From the NCBI GenBank assembly GCA_963920665.1, contig OY987270.1:16456019-16520018 (forward strand): a stretch of DNA of 64,000 nucleotides, in the 5' to 3' direction. A program made the position numbers and the translations under genes. Below are positions 10,971 to 24,330 of this stretch, one piece after another (within the stretch, counting starts at the first letter, position 1; the number at the start of each line of letters is the position of its first letter). The stretch is from Straminergon stramineum (taxonomy: Eukaryota > Streptophyta > Bryopsida > Hypnales > Calliergonaceae). The notes beneath the pieces are model-generated. The model did no database searches, had not been told where the DNA came from, and worked only from the letters and a program-made list of their open reading frames with translations.

Positions 10971-13900
10971 ATGGCGCTGGATCCGGGAGATTTTGAGGCT
11001 CAAGTTTCGAATTCGCTGAGCTTGGCTTCTCCAGATATCAAAGAGGAGAAACAATGGGCTGCTGCTCTGAACTCACGAGATTGTAATCGTCTGATGGCGC
11101 TTTTGCACCAGCACCCACGTCTATGGCTGAAAACAGCTCCTGAAGATCGCAATGTGTTGCATGTGGCTGTCAGGCAAGGCTGTCTAGAATTAGTGAAGCA
11201 GGTACTCCTTGGTCCACCTATGGCAAACGGCAACCGACAAGAGTTTCAGAAGAATTTAAAGAAGCTTCTTTATGCAAAAGATGGCAAGTGCAGGGCAGAC
11301 GCGCTCAAGCTCTCAGCCATTGTGGGAAACGAGGAGGTTATACAAGTCCTGAACTCTGCATGCAAACCGGGGTCCCTGAATGGATCATCAGGATCCATAC
11401 CATACGACATAGATTCATCAGATGCTTCACATCACATTGACATGAAATCAACTGACTTAGACTCTTCTCTTGAAGTCGTGATTATTGACTTCTTGAAAGA
11501 GCTGCCAAGCAGTAAGTTACACGAATCGTTGCAGAAACAGATGAAAAAGGATGTGGACTACAACTTCGCGGAGCAGCGGAAGGGGTTGATTTTCAACTTT
11601 GCTTGCAAAAAAGCTCACTCCAACATTGTTTTTTTAAGGAGTGTGGCTTCGAAGGCCAGGGAGAAACCAATTCTGTTGCAAAAGCTGTTCACCCAAATGG
11701 ATGCGCAAGGAAGAACCCCTTTGCATGTGGCAGTCGATCACTGCAATGGCGTCGAGCTCAAGGGCATACAAGAGCTCTTGGATTTGATGCCTGATGAATG
11801 TGTAAATGGGCGTGATGGTGCTGGAAGGACTCCGTTACTGCGAGCTATTGCAAATGGAATGAGCATAGAAGCAAGCAAGGTGGTGAAAGTGCTTGCAGAT
11901 GACATTCGAACTGATTTGAATGCGGAATGGCCGGGAGGATCAGGAGCCACTGCGCTTCATTTGGCTGCGCTGCACGGGCATGGGCCTTCAGCCAGATTTG
12001 TATTGGAGGCCCACAGAGACAATCCCATGGAACGTGCGGACGTGGAGAAGCTAATGAGTAGGCGCATCAAGGTGTTCAAGCTTCAGTGGTATTTGACGTG
12101 GACTCCTCTGGAGCTTGCTGCTGTCATGGGACGCCATTCTGTGTTGGTGAATATTTTGCAAGCGTGCGGAGAGGTATGCCCACATTCCAAATGGATCAGA
12201 ATTCTTCTGCGCAGAATTTGTCACTAGTAGGACAATCGTTGCAGAATTTGCAACAACACTCCGTTGCATAAGAAAATACCATCTCTTCTTTAAGTTTTGC
12301 TAGAACTGTATTTAAAACTCATTGATTCTTCCAAACTTTCAATGATGAGAACGTGACAGTGGGTCGTGACATGTGACAATGTGCACTTAATATAATAGAT
12401 GCGTGATAAAATGGCATGTTTCAGAGTGCCAAATTTTAACGTTTATGTACCCGTTGCTATGATAATTAGGTCCTTTAAGTGTCCAAAGCTCTAATACTTA
12501 GGACTGGTGTGGATCTGAGGTTTTAGTCGGATGGTTGAATTGCAACCAACTTTATTGACATCCGCTATTTTAACGAATATAAGGTCAAGCATAGATGGGG
12601 TTTTGATGATTTTTTATTACAGATACAAGCCAATAACCTACCTGCATGGTCGATAATTGTTCAAATGGTATGTTTTAGAGCGTCGGAATTGTGATATTTA
12701 GGCGCACAAAGCTCTAAAACTAGGAGTCTCATATACAGATCTGAGAGTTTAGTAAATGGGCCGCTGAATAGTGCCAAGTTCTTGAAATTTCGCCACTTTG
12801 ACAAATACGGCGATCGTCATCAGGTCTATCATAGCTTCAGCATTATAGAGAGACTTTTCCATTGGCCTCTTAGTAATATATTACCGTCTGACAAATAATT
12901 CTCAATTTTTAGTGATTTTAGTGATATTTTGCATATTATCACGTGTACGCATGTGTTCTTGAATGGGAAGATGGTCAACTCTTTTTTGCTGATGACCGTA
13001 CTGACGTTGTCCATTGTAATGGAAACAGCGTCGCAAAGCAATTTGTGACCAACGATGTTTGCATTTAGCCGCTGCAGCTGGGGATCCTCAAAGCATCCAA
13101 GCCCTCCTTCTGAACCGATCGGACGATTTACAAAACTTTGAGACCAATCACAACTTCGGAGGCTACTCATGTCTACATTTCGCAGTCTATGCATCTCTAC
13201 CCCATCAGCCTTCCTATGGTGGCAAGCCCGCAAGTGTGAAAGCTATTGATGAAGCATTTGATCGGTTCCTAGCTTTTTCAGATTTCGCAAGCATATACTG
13301 GTTGCAGCAAGAATTGACAAGGGCAGCAATCAAAGGCCCTCAGAAAGTTGGAATGCCCGTCCCTGGCTATGGGGGCAAGAAAACATGCACCAATTTGCTG
13401 TTGCAAGCAGGTGTTGACATTTGGCCGAGCGGAAACTTTCTGAAAGCGGCCTCTGGCTCTATTGCCAAAGACTTTCTGGAACCTGAAGAGGATTCAACAG
13501 AAGATGGCCAGGATTTTCATCACAGTACAACTGTAACCCGCATTCCTCCTATGCCTGATCCTGGAATTGATGCATCTGATGATGCTCGAATATGGTGGTT
13601 TGAATTGGTTGCCAAGGAAACACTTGAAGCGAAAAACAGCTTCAATGCAGCTGGAAATGCGACTGCTGTTGTTGCAACTTTAGTTGCAACTGCTTCGTTC
13701 ATTGGGCCATTAACTCCACCTCTTGGCTATGGATCGGATGCCTCAAGTATCTGGACATTGGATCACATACAAATGGTGAGTCTGCCTGTTCGAGTCTTCA
13801 TGGCAAGCAATAGTTTATCATTCTACCTTGCTATTGCATCCATTATGCTGGCAATCATGCCCTCTCTTCCTATGCCTCAAGAAGGTTTAAGGGAAGAACT

Positions 13901-14159
13901 TCGCCGCAGTCAAAGAACTGTGGCACTGGCCATTAGTGTGTTGCTTTTATCTATTTTGGGTTTGTTGGTTTCGTTTACTTCGTGCTTGATTGCGGTATTG
14001 CCAAAGCATCATTATTGGAGTTTTAGATTTTATCCGGCATTTGTAGGATGTATTATTTGTAGTGTAGTCATTTTTCTTTTTTTCTTGCGTTTGTTGAGAC
14101 TAGTATTCAATAGGAGTGCAAGGATAAAGAATTTTTATCATTTATTTGGAAAACTATAA
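10971..14159 (+). CDS. Ankyrin-repeat protein with C-terminal PGG membrane domain
   Basis: Two exons, 10971-12173 and 13029-14159, join in phase 0 (donor GAG|gtatgc, acceptor aacag|CGTCGC) to give 777 residues. The first ATG in the open frame is used; the frame is open a little further upstream to the acceptor at 10944. Ankyrin-like units are seen near residues 61-80 (NVLHVAVRQGCLELVKQVLL), 246, 285, 325 (ATALHLAALHGHGPSARFVL), 378 (TPLELAAVMGRHSVLVNIL), 410 (CLHLAAAAGDPQSIQALLL, right after the splice) and 446. A PGG-type segment at about 593-640 has FNAAGNATAVVATLVATASF and the prolines of GPLTPPLGY. Hydrophobic helices follow at about 657-680, 699-725 and 735-757. Plant ANK/PGG proteins (ACD6- and ITN1-like) are membrane proteins tied to stress and immune signalling; the function here is inferred. 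Both exons look intact. Confidence 0.9.
12405..12835. repeat. Tandem duplication inside the ankyrin-gene intron
   Basis: Two units about 253 bases apart (about 12405-12600 and 12658-12835) share ggcatgtttcagag against ggtatgttttagag, caaagctctaa, gatctgag, a gccgctgaat-like block, and aaat..cggcgatcg against attttaacgaatataagg. Together with the leader copy at 10444-10545 this makes three copies associated with one gene. The intron runs from 12174 to 13028. Confidence 0.6.
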
Positions 14160-17100
14160 ATTAGACCTTAATGTTCTAAAATGATTTGTTATAAGTGATG
14201 AAACAATTTGCAGTCAATGAAATACAATCATTGATGAGTTGTGCATATCTTTTCTAAAGTACAAAAAAAATCTTCATTTGGAGAGATTGAGTTGTTATCA
14301 TGATATTAATATAGTTTGCATGAATAAACAGTCCAATAATATATTTCAATACAATAGTTATAGTTTGGATATAGTTGCAATGCAATTAGTAGCTAGTTAT
14401 GTATTGCTTTATAGATCTTGAGAAGGTTTATAGACAAATTGACAATGTTATCCTTTGTACTTGTATAATTTAGTGAACTTGGGGAACGAATAATCTTTGA
14501 CCCTACTTGAACTTGTGATTCAAATCATGAATTCAAATCACATTGACCAAATCATGCATTATTGTTTGATAAAAAATTGTTTTATTATGAATCTACTTTA
14601 TATTTACAAAAAATAAAGAAATAACACACCAAATAAACAAACTCAACTTCAAAGTAACCACATTAAATGCAAGGAATTTCTCAACAAAATCTATATTCAA
14701 CAAGATATTGAGGATCAAGTTTGTATAATAGCTCAAACCATTCTAAGACCCAAAATTCTTTCTAATGGCCATTAGTTTTTTTGTCATAGATGTTTATATA
14801 GTTGTCATAGCTATATTGACTAAACAATCCAAACACTTGCATCAACCTAAGATTGCCTAAACATTCTTGTTGGGGTCTTTTCATCCTTATGAAAATCACA
14901 TTATTTTGAGTATAGGGCAATGCTTTTTAAAGTGGGCATTCAATTAGGGAAAGCATGCCTCTTTTGAAATATACAAAAAATTATCAATAGAAATGTACTT
15001 TAAATGAATAGTCCATACTTTCCAATTGTGCTAAAAAAACTTGAATCAAACTAGTTTTGCTTTGGAATCCATCCTCAAATGAATTATTTGGAGAATTTTT
15101 GATAAATCTTATTTTATATTTTTAAATTGTTAAATTTGTGCAATTGTTTTGTCTTGATTTGTGTAGTTGTTCCCAAATAAACCAACAAAGCATGTAATTT
15201 CTACTATCCATTATTAGGGGGGCCACAATTGGTTCACCCCTTTCTTGATTGTTTGCTACACTAAACAAATTCAAATATAAAATGTGCATGTCGAACTACT
15301 AAGAGAAGTTCGTCGAGTTCAATGAGGATTCTTTGAAATGGCTAATTATATGATCTTTATACTTGCTTTTGGTCATTGCATGTTACCAATGCAACTATCC
15401 ATTTCACTTGAAATTGTCCAACTCTTGTGGCATTTATTTTACATGGGCCTTTTGGGGATAAGTTTACTTGTTGATTCACAAATCTATTTTTACTTTTTGA
15501 AATCTAGAGCAACTTCTTCAAATGTTGTAATGTGTACTTTGTCTTGGATGATTAAAATTAGTTCTCATTCTATCACACACAACACTTGCTAATTGGATGA
15601 CAAAAGATTGTACATTAGTATCCCACTTCAAGTGCAACAAACTTGTTTACTATCATGACTCTTACTATTTTGTTCATTGCATGGAAATTTGTGGCCATGA
15701 AACTAAATGGGTCAAGACAACATTAGTTGCAGTTTTCTCTTCTATACACAATCATGACATGAGATCCTATGAGAGCCTAATATCAATTTTTGGTATATCC
15801 TTAGACAATCTTTTGTTCAATATCATGTCATATTCATACAATACCTACATTTTGTAGATCAAAATACATTCATAATATTCTATACCAATGGAGCATAGAT
15901 CCCCAAATCACTATTGAAGCACCTAAAAATATATTCTCAAAGAAAAATGATGCTTATTTTGAATCAAGGAAGTGTAGCCACCTCATCCTTTTGAAAACAC
16001 ATTCTCTTAGAGACCTAACTTTTTCTTAAGGTTATGAAGGAGGCTCTTGACTTGGTTTAAAAATGTTGTGTTGAAACCCAAGAAAACAATTGATGATTAA
16101 TAATAATAACTATATTCAAGTTGCTATAATCAACAATTATAGGTGCATTGACCTTGGTAAACTAAATTTCAATGGAATTGAAATTACAAGACTTCACACG
16201 TAGTTTGTGTGTGTGTGTGTGTGTGTAATTTATTACTACGAAGCTACAAAATATTTTTTCAGGAAAAATTTGGCAATAGATTTGGCAATAGATTTTCTTA
16301 TTTTCAATGGATGAAAATATGAAATCGTTGGATTGCAAAATCTAGGGACAATATCACTCTATCATAAATGAATTTGCACATTCATATGTGTGAATGTGTA
16401 TTTATCCACATTGAATATATATTTCACCCTTGTCTATCAATGTAAATTGTTTCCCACTTAGCATTGGATATCTCTTTTTGTGTTGACCAAAAATAATGGA
16501 AAAAAACACATTGCTCTAGAAGTTTTTCCAAGCCCCATGTGAATGACACCCAAATGCAATTTCTCAAACTTTCTCAAACAATTCCTAGTAACACATTATC
16601 AGCAAGCTAATAATTTGGGCCACAATCAAATGATGGTGATGTAAGTGCCATGTTGCAATCACAACAACATGCTAATGAGCTTTCAAATTATTCCACAAGA
16701 CACAACATAAGAAAAAGAAGAACTCCAACCTAATTTTGAGGCTAGTGTAAATTAAGAGTCTTTTCATTTTGGGTCCCACTTAGAAAATAATTTGAATATC
16801 GATAGTTACATTAGGACTATATACCTTCATTAGAAGGAAAACTCTATACTACCTAACATATAGACCTTACAAAAATTCATTTTGAAGGAATTTAGAGATT
16901 GTGAGTAGATATTTGTATACATTTTGTAGGATTTAAATGGGTAAATTTTAGTGAAAAGGTTAACATTTTATAACAAATATGAAATTTTTAGGGGGAGTCT
17001 ATAAATGTAGGTAGAAGTTGTTTCATTAGAAGAAATCCAGCTACATTGGAAGACCTTTTCAAGCTTGTTTCCTATACTGGGAACTAGCCAATGTTGGCTA

Positions 17101-18931
17101 GAATTAAAAACGATGAAAAAAATGAGAAATTTATTAAAAAAATAAAAAATAAAAAATCTTTCTAAATTTTTATTTGACGTGGTCATCGCTTGGCCACATC
17201 AACCTACTACTATGGCTGAGTTCCTAAAGTCCGAGAACTCGGGAGAACTCGCAGACTTTTAGGCTAGTTGAATTTCTTCTAAGGATTCTCAATTTCTCTC
17301 TTATAAATGAGTATGTACGTTGAATATTTTATTGCAATGTTATTATACTATTTGGATGACAACATTTGATACTTGAAATCTTGGGATGCAAATGGCTTGG
17401 GTATCGTGAAGATCCACTATGGTGAATACATGAAGGATATTGGAGGGAACACAGATGAACATAATAGTCACACCATTTGCAACTTCTTCACCAACTTTGG
17501 AAAGCACCGTTTGCACACAAATGCTCACATATGCCTACATCAAAGGATTCCATACATTGACCATCCTCAGTTGGTTGCCCCTGGAGGTAAAATACGGTCA
17601 TTCTAACTTAGGCAAATCACATGGTGCAAGAAGATACTAACATCATGGTTCAAGTGAATGAAGATGCACTGTCCAAGAAGGATTCCTGTTCAGATTTTAT
17701 TGGTTCAAGGTGTGAAGCTTAAGTTGTGGCTAGTGACTTCTTTCAATTATGCCCACCTGAACAATTTAAACCTTAAAGCAAACTTGAGGCAAATCACTTG
17801 CAACACTTAAAGTACACAAGAGTAGTTGCAGGGTACCAAAAGTTGTCAAAATTCCACTCATCCATGGCATCCATGAGTGGCCGTGGAGACCAGCTAAGTC
17901 CATACACTACTACGAATTCCATCACTTTTCATTTATTTTCATAGCTGTAAAGCATGGGGGGAGTGAAAAGAGTCACAAAGTACTAAACGTGGGGTCGACT
18001 GAGATACTAATATTAGATCATTTTTAGTGAGAAGCAACATAGGTCTAGAGCCTTGGAGTGAAAAATGACAGGGTTCGCTCTAGTGATAGGAATTATTCAC
18101 AACCAACCATAGATCCATAGGTGGTTCTAGTAGTCTAATGAAGAAGAAGGTGTAGGTCAATTAGGGTTGTCTTCCTTGAATTCATAGTTTTTTCTTCTCT
18201 TCTAAGATTGTTGGTTAACAAAGTTTTATGCATTCATTAGAGTGAGGCATCTAAAATTTGTGTATGAAATCAATAGTTTTCATATTCTTTTATACAACTT
18301 CATTATGTCTTTGGATACAATGTGCTTGAATGAGTGGTTTAGTACATCACTACCTCATGTTAGTACATGTATCCATGTTTTTATTTGATTTAGATTGTAA
18401 AGTAAGGATATAGTTCTTGGATATTTAGTTAGCCAAAATGATGTTTTCATGCCAGACCCATACATTGGCCATATTTGATTTTGCAAAGGTGTGTAATTTG
18501 AGCATTGGATATATTTTTGTTGTCTTAGAATTTGTTGGATAATAAGTTGTTAATGTTTCTATTTTTTGTCCATTTATTTATGCTATCATGGTAAATTGAA
18601 ATGTGAGTGTTGTATTTTCTTAGCTTATTTTCCTTTAAAGGTATGCTTTGAATGGAGTACTTTCTGTTGAGGGTCAATCATCTCAAAGTAAATAATATGG
18701 CATGGAGTGTGTGCCTTTGTAGTTGGCTTCAAGTAGTTTGCATTATTTTTTATTTCCAACCATTGCAATTTTGTCTACTATAATTTCATTACCTTGTATA
18801 TTGAAGTATGCTATGTATAATTAGAGTACTTGTGTGGTGTTTTAACATTTGTACAATTGATGTTAGTGTGCTTTATTAGGGTAATGAATTTGTGAGGTAC
18901 TTTTATTCATGTGATTGATGATAAAGTAGAT
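14160..18931. other. Intergenic AT-rich DNA between the ankyrin gene and the CACTA element
   Basis: No gene can be supported. Two adjacent short frames (15338-15592 and 15597-15857) and a pair of overlapping frames (17373-17640) have slightly more protein-like composition than the rest and may be remains of old mobile-element coding sequence, but no motif is recognisable. A (GT)n tract lies at 16205-16226. Confidence 0.5.
16205..16226. repeat. (GT)n microsatellite
   Basis: About eleven GT dinucleotides in a row. Confidence 0.95.
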
Positions 18932-19029
18932 GGGTACAACAAAATGGGTGTTTTATGACTGCAATGAGTGGTAAAATCTCAAAATATGATTCACATAGAA
19001 AACACTATAGATGACGCGCAATATAATTA

Positions 19030-19690
19030 GGTATAGTCATTACCGACTAGTCAAATTTTCATGAGTCATATTTGTAATCATATGTGTTGAGGGTATAATT
19101 ATACATATAATGCCTACATGGCATATACGTTGACTATCCTTGGAGGCTTGACTTTTTCTTGAGCTGCCTAGGCAAATGAAAAAAAGCCTACATAGCATAT
19201 GACTCCATGTAGTCATATTTTAAGTTGATGTTGAATATGACTATGGTAAGTTATATTTTGGTTGATGTGGCATATTACTTTTTGTAGTCATATTTTGGAC
19301 TGATATGGGATATGACTTCTATGAGTCATATTTTTTGTTAATGTAGAAAATAACTCTCGTGAGTCATATTTTTTGTTGATGTAAAAAATGACTCTCATGA
19401 GTCATATTCTCTACATGTTGATGTGAAAATGACTCTAGTGGGTCATATTTTTTGTTGATGTCGAATATGACCTTCACGAGTTATACTTTGGGTTGATGTG
19501 AAAAATGACTTTTGTGAGTCATATTTTTTGTCGATGTGAAAAATGACTCTCATGAGTCATATTCTTTACATGTTGATGTAAAAATGACTCTAGTGAGTCA
19601 TATTTTTTTTAATGTGGAATATGACCTTCATGAGTCATATTTTTTATTGATGTGAAATATGACTAATGTAAATCATATTTTGGTTTATGT
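19030..19690. repeat. Left subterminal minisatellite (AGTCATATT units)
   Basis: Units of roughly 45-60 bases are built from gagtcatattttttgttgat, g(t)gaaaaatgact, ctcatgagtcatatt. The motif tgagtcata is partly palindromic as actctcatgagtcat. More than ten copies occur with small differences. Confidence 0.85.
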
Positions 19691-19758
19691 AGTAGTTCAC
19701 ATGAAATGTTACTTGTAATTTTATGATTGAATGTAGTCATAATTTTAAAAGTATAGAG

Positions 19759-20480
19759 GGGTGATTGCAAGAAACACCTGTCCTATTTGTTGCGTTTTGC
19801 TGATTTTTTTGGGAGTACTTTAAAATTAGAAAATCAATTTTTTTAAAATAAAAAAAATAGGATTAATGTATATACCTTTTGGATGAAGGTACCCATGGAA
19901 GGAATTGCATAGAAAAATTCTCTAAGTAGGAGAACTAGAAAAGTGCTCAATCTCAAGAAAATACATACCTTGATGCTTTAATTAAGGAAAAATAGTAAAA
20001 ATAAATAAATACACAAAATAAAAAGTGTCCATTTGCAACAACCCTATGGAGATGGTCATTCACCAAAAAACCCACCAAAACAATATTTTATATGTTAGAA
20101 AATGCAAGCAAAAAGAAGCTCATTTTATAGACTTCCACACCACAAAAAATTAACTATTTTTAAAATTCTTTTCCTAGAAAACTACAAGTCTACTAGAAGA
20201 TCGTCTCATCCAAATTTCAGCTCAAAATATATTTTGGGGGATTCTAAATAGTACTAGAAACCTCCAAATTGGCAATTGTGACATTGAATCGGGGTCTATT
20301 TTTGGATAGTAAATTATTTTTGGAAATTATGAAAAAATTATGGAAGGTATATGATAGTCATGAGTACCTTCCCTACAAATCTTGAGTCATTTGGAGCCAA
20401 AACACAAAAGTTATAGGCAAAAAGCTAATCAGCACACACCATGTGATACAAAATAGGATAGGTGTTTCTTGCAATCACCC
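19759..20480. mobile_element. 722-bp inverted-repeat element with GGGTGATTGC ends
   Basis: Begins GGGTGATTGCAAGAAACACC at 19759 and ends with the exact complement at 20480, nested in the CACTA element. The interior is AT-rich and non-coding. It shares its ends and some subterminal sequence (ttgttgcg, tttttgg.agt) with the foldback element at 44981-46037, so they belong to one family. Flanks are agag and aaag, which could be a worn 4-bp duplication. The superfamily is not clear. Confidence 0.8.
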
Positions 20481-21059
20481 AAAGTCACATTATTGGCATG
20501 ATTGTGAACATTATATAACTACAATGAGTCATATTTTGGCTTTGATATATTACAAAATATGACTCAAATAAGTGATATACTAATATTTGTAATTGGGGTG
20601 ACTGGAGGTTTATAGAAACTTTTGTCATAAACTATAATTACATTTTTCATACATTCTAAATTGATGTGAGGCATTGCAATCATGCATCAACATGATTTAG
20701 CAGCAAAATAAATGACTCCATCCAATAAAAATTAAGTATATATGATTTTTGAGATGTGTAAAAGATAGTTATATTGAAGGGAGAAAATGCAAGAAAAAAA
20801 TGTGACTCTTTTCAATGACATTTATTAGTCACTAACACAAAACATATTACAATAACATTCTGTAAATGTATATTCATACACGCTCTAGGACATGTATTCC
20901 TTACAAAAATGTGAAGAAGTTGCTTCTCTAATGTTGTAAGTAGCCTCCAATAACTTCATTCCAACTTTAAGTGCCTACATGTACAATTAAAGAGATTAAT
21001 TTTTCGTGAATGTACAATATCGCTCAACCTTCAATAGGAAATATGAAGCACAAGTTTAA

Positions 21060-21870
21060 AGTAAGAAAAATCCATAACTACTATATCTCTAGAAATCGCA
21101 AATAAATAAGAAGAAAGAACAACAATAGTGATAAAGGAAATAAGAACTAGAAGGCGACAAGTGCTAAGAGGTAATAAGAAGTAAGAAAAAGTAAGATGCA
21201 ACAAAGAACAAGAGACACAACTTCAGATGCAATAAAAAACAACAAATAACAAGAAAAAGTAAAAACTAAGATGCATCAAGAAGCAACAAGAAATACAATT
21301 TAAGATGCAATAAATAACAAGAAAAAGAAAAAGAAAAAAGAAAAAAGAATTAAGATGCAACAAGAAGCAACAAAAAAATACAATTTAAGATGCAATAAAA
21401 TACAACAAATAACAAGAAAAAGCAAGAATTAAAAAGAAATAAGAGACACAAGTTAAAATGCATCAAGAAGAAATTAAAAGCAAGAATTAAGAAGAAACAA
21501 GAAACAAGAACTAGGAAGCAAGAATTAAGACATAACAAGAAGAAACTATAAGCAAGGAGCAAAAACTAAGAAGCAAGAATTAAAAAATAACAAGAAGAAA
21601 CTATAAGCAAGGACCAAAAACTAAGAAGCAAGAATCAAAAAATAACAAAAAAAGACTACAAACAAGAATCACGAACTAAAAAGTAACAAAAAGTAAGAAC
21701 TAGGAAGCAAAAATTTAGAGGTAACAAGAAGAAACTAGAAGTAAGGTATAAGAATAAAGAAGAAACAAAAAGTAAGAACTAGGAAGCAAAAATAAACAAG
21801 AGCTAGAAAACAATAAGAAACAAAATGTAAGAGGCAACAAAATACAAAGAAGAAAAAGAAATGGTAGCTA
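21060..21870. repeat. T-poor low-complexity tract
   Basis: About 800 bases are dominated by AAGAA, AACAAGAA, AAGCAA and similar words with very few T, including recurring aagatgcaa and aagaactaggaagcaa. The strand asymmetry is strong. A 70-codon minus-strand frame inside it is only a by-product of this composition. Confidence 0.8.
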
Positions 21871-21933
21871 GGGTTTTAAAACCCTAAATCAATGGCAGCT
21901 ACATACAAGTGGCAACTAGGGTTTTGAAACCCT
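21870..21933. repeat. Two telo-box palindromes
   Basis: agggttttaaaaccct at 21870-21885 is a perfect 16-base palindrome, and agggttttgaaaccct at 21918-21933 is nearly so. Each joins two AAACCCT units head to head. They lie within the CACTA element. Confidence 0.7.
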
Positions 21934-23573
21934 AGTCATGCACATGACTTGCTCTAGTCATGTAACTAGATGTAATCATGCAAGTCACTAAATATAACTA
22001 TACTAAGCAACTAAGCTATTTTAACAACAAAATTTACTACAAAGTGGATGTATGTTGCAATAAAAATTTTACAAAATGTCTAAAGGGAGCTTGCAAGGCC
22101 TTAAGCACCTATAGTTATGGCAAAAAAAAGACAACCAAGCAAATGCTCTACATCAATCAAAATATCTACCTCCATGCATTAAGTATATAAGAGCAAAAGT
22201 ATTTGATAGAGGCACTATTTAAAAGCATCTTTGAATTTGAAAAAAGGATCATATTTTTATAGTCTATATCCTTGTAAGAACATTCAAACAACCATGTTTT
22301 AATTGCAATACAAGCATGTGTATCACGGTGAGCCTCAATCTTCATATGAATAATTTTGTGACTTCTAAACGGCCTTATAAAGACCCTCTACAAATATGGC
22401 TTATAAAACATTGTAGAGAATTTTTCTAAAAAAGAGACAAACTTCAATACATGATATATGTGAGTGTTTTATCTATATCCTTGAGATAAAACAAACACAA
22501 CTATGTTTTTTGTTGTTCGGCTTCATATCCTAAGTTAGATACTTAAGTATTGTTCAATGGGCATTCTAAGCAATGAACAAGTTTTTTCTAATGATAAACT
22601 GTAAGTGGTTCATATTTAAACTAAAACACACACAAACTATAACACTTAAAGGTTTTTGATGGTTTTGGCCAATTTAGGCCAAAACTCTAGACCTCCAAAT
22701 CCAAGTTGAGAAATTAAAAAATTTGTTAGCTAAAGTTGTAGAACGTTGCATGCCTATTCTAAAATCATAAAGATATTTATAATGGAATGTTTTTAGCAAA
22801 AAAATATAGATAGATGAAGGTTTGTCTATAATTCATCCTTCAAGATTTCATCCAACATTTTTTTTAGCCTATAATTCTAAATTCAATCATACTTTCAAAA
22901 TCGGATTCTAAATGTCACTAAATTTCAAGTTTCCTTTTTGATTTGAATTGGATGAACTTTGATATCTTTTATCCAAAACTAATGCCATAGATTATACAAT
23001 TTCATTGTACTCTATCTTCCATAATTTTTATCTATTTTTTGATGTGTGATATGTTACTGGAATCCTCTACAATTTAACTAAGTAATCTTGAATTCAAAAT
23101 TGGATTTAATAAATTCTTAGAGGTTTGACTTAAACCTCTAATTTGTAGAGCAACTATAGTTTCTACAAGAAGAGAAAAAATGAAATGCCAAATTTAAGGA
23201 CATGCTTTGGAATCTGTTTCCGGAACATCCCCATTTTCCAACATGTATATTGTAATTGTATGATGAGGTTTGCTTTAATCCATTTTTGTTTCATTTTTTG
23301 TGTTTTTGTATATAACTTAAATAATAACTTTTACAACAAGGGGTATAAATTAAATATATGATCTCATTCTTTTCTTTCAACCTATTTCTTTCTTCTTGCC
23401 CCTCTTGACTTTCTCCAAATTATTTTCAACAATTTTTTTTTCCTTCGTTTTTTGGGGTAGTTTAAAATTGCAATGTTTGACTTCTATTACTACTAATTGA
23501 TTTTTAATTACTCTAGAAATCAAACAATTGTAATGACATCAACCTCATAAGTGCTAACTAAATATCTACTTAA

Positions 23574-24330
23574 CCCCTCAACGCCCAGTCTAGATTGCAG
23601 TTGTCGAACATTGTCAAGGTCCCTTGTATTCAAAAGTAGTGTCATGGAAACATAGAGCATTGCAAGACATTTCACCATTGATTTTCATTCACAATCTTAT
23701 CCTCTATTGATGGAGATAATTTTTGGCACATTCCAATGTTGAGAGCCTGAGATTATAATGATCGAGAGGGTCTCATTTGCTCAGCTTTGAGGACATTTTT
23801 GGGTAGGCTGTGCACTTTCAGCAGATGTGGTGAAATCAACAATGTTCATAACATCTCAAAAATTTGAGAAGTGGTGGTTTACTTACATTCGCATACCCAT
23901 GTGAATTTTCAACACCATCATTGCTACGATGAAATATTGGAACTCAATGAACTTCACGGCATTTGTAGGCAAGAAGCTTGAGCCACCAGTTGCATGCAAA
24001 AGCACCATACTTGGAGACAGACAAGTCAAAGGTTTCTTTCGTTGTTCAAACGACCTGTCAAGAATGAACTACCTCCCACCTGCTACACCCAATTACATTC
24101 TAGAAACAAATCCTACAACAACCGTATCCGAGAGTATTGTAATCCGAATCCAGAGCACTCTAAACAATTCTTTGGTCTTGAATTGTTTTAGCAAGTATGT
24201 CTTGTGATTCAGGAGGTCGTGCTTGACTAGTTTCATTCTAAAATTTTCTGAATTCTTGATGATCTTCCACCACTATTGCAATTTCCAAAATTGCGAGGGG
24301 TGTTTCTTTTGCTCTTGGGGCGTTGAGGGA
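23574..24330. mobile_element. 757-bp TTAA-flanked inverted-repeat element (piggyBac-like?)
   Basis: Left end CCCCTCAACGCCCAGTCTAG at 23574 follows TTAA. Right end ...GGGGCGTTGAGGGA at 24330 precedes TTAA. The first 14 terminal bases match in 13 positions. A TTAA target with C-rich ends is the hallmark of piggyBac elements, but no transposase is present and other classes can by chance land in TTAA, so the assignment is tentative. A 92-codon frame at 23929-24207 lies inside; its composition is more gene-like than its surroundings and could be a captured fragment. Confidence 0.6.

Noticed and set aside
12829..13233. 134-codon minus-strand frame
   Set aside because: It overlaps the intron end and second exon of the ankyrin gene on the opposite strand.
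19030..19690. CRISPR-like array
   Set aside because: Units vary in length and sequence and have no distinct spacers; this is a subterminal minisatellite in a plant transposon.
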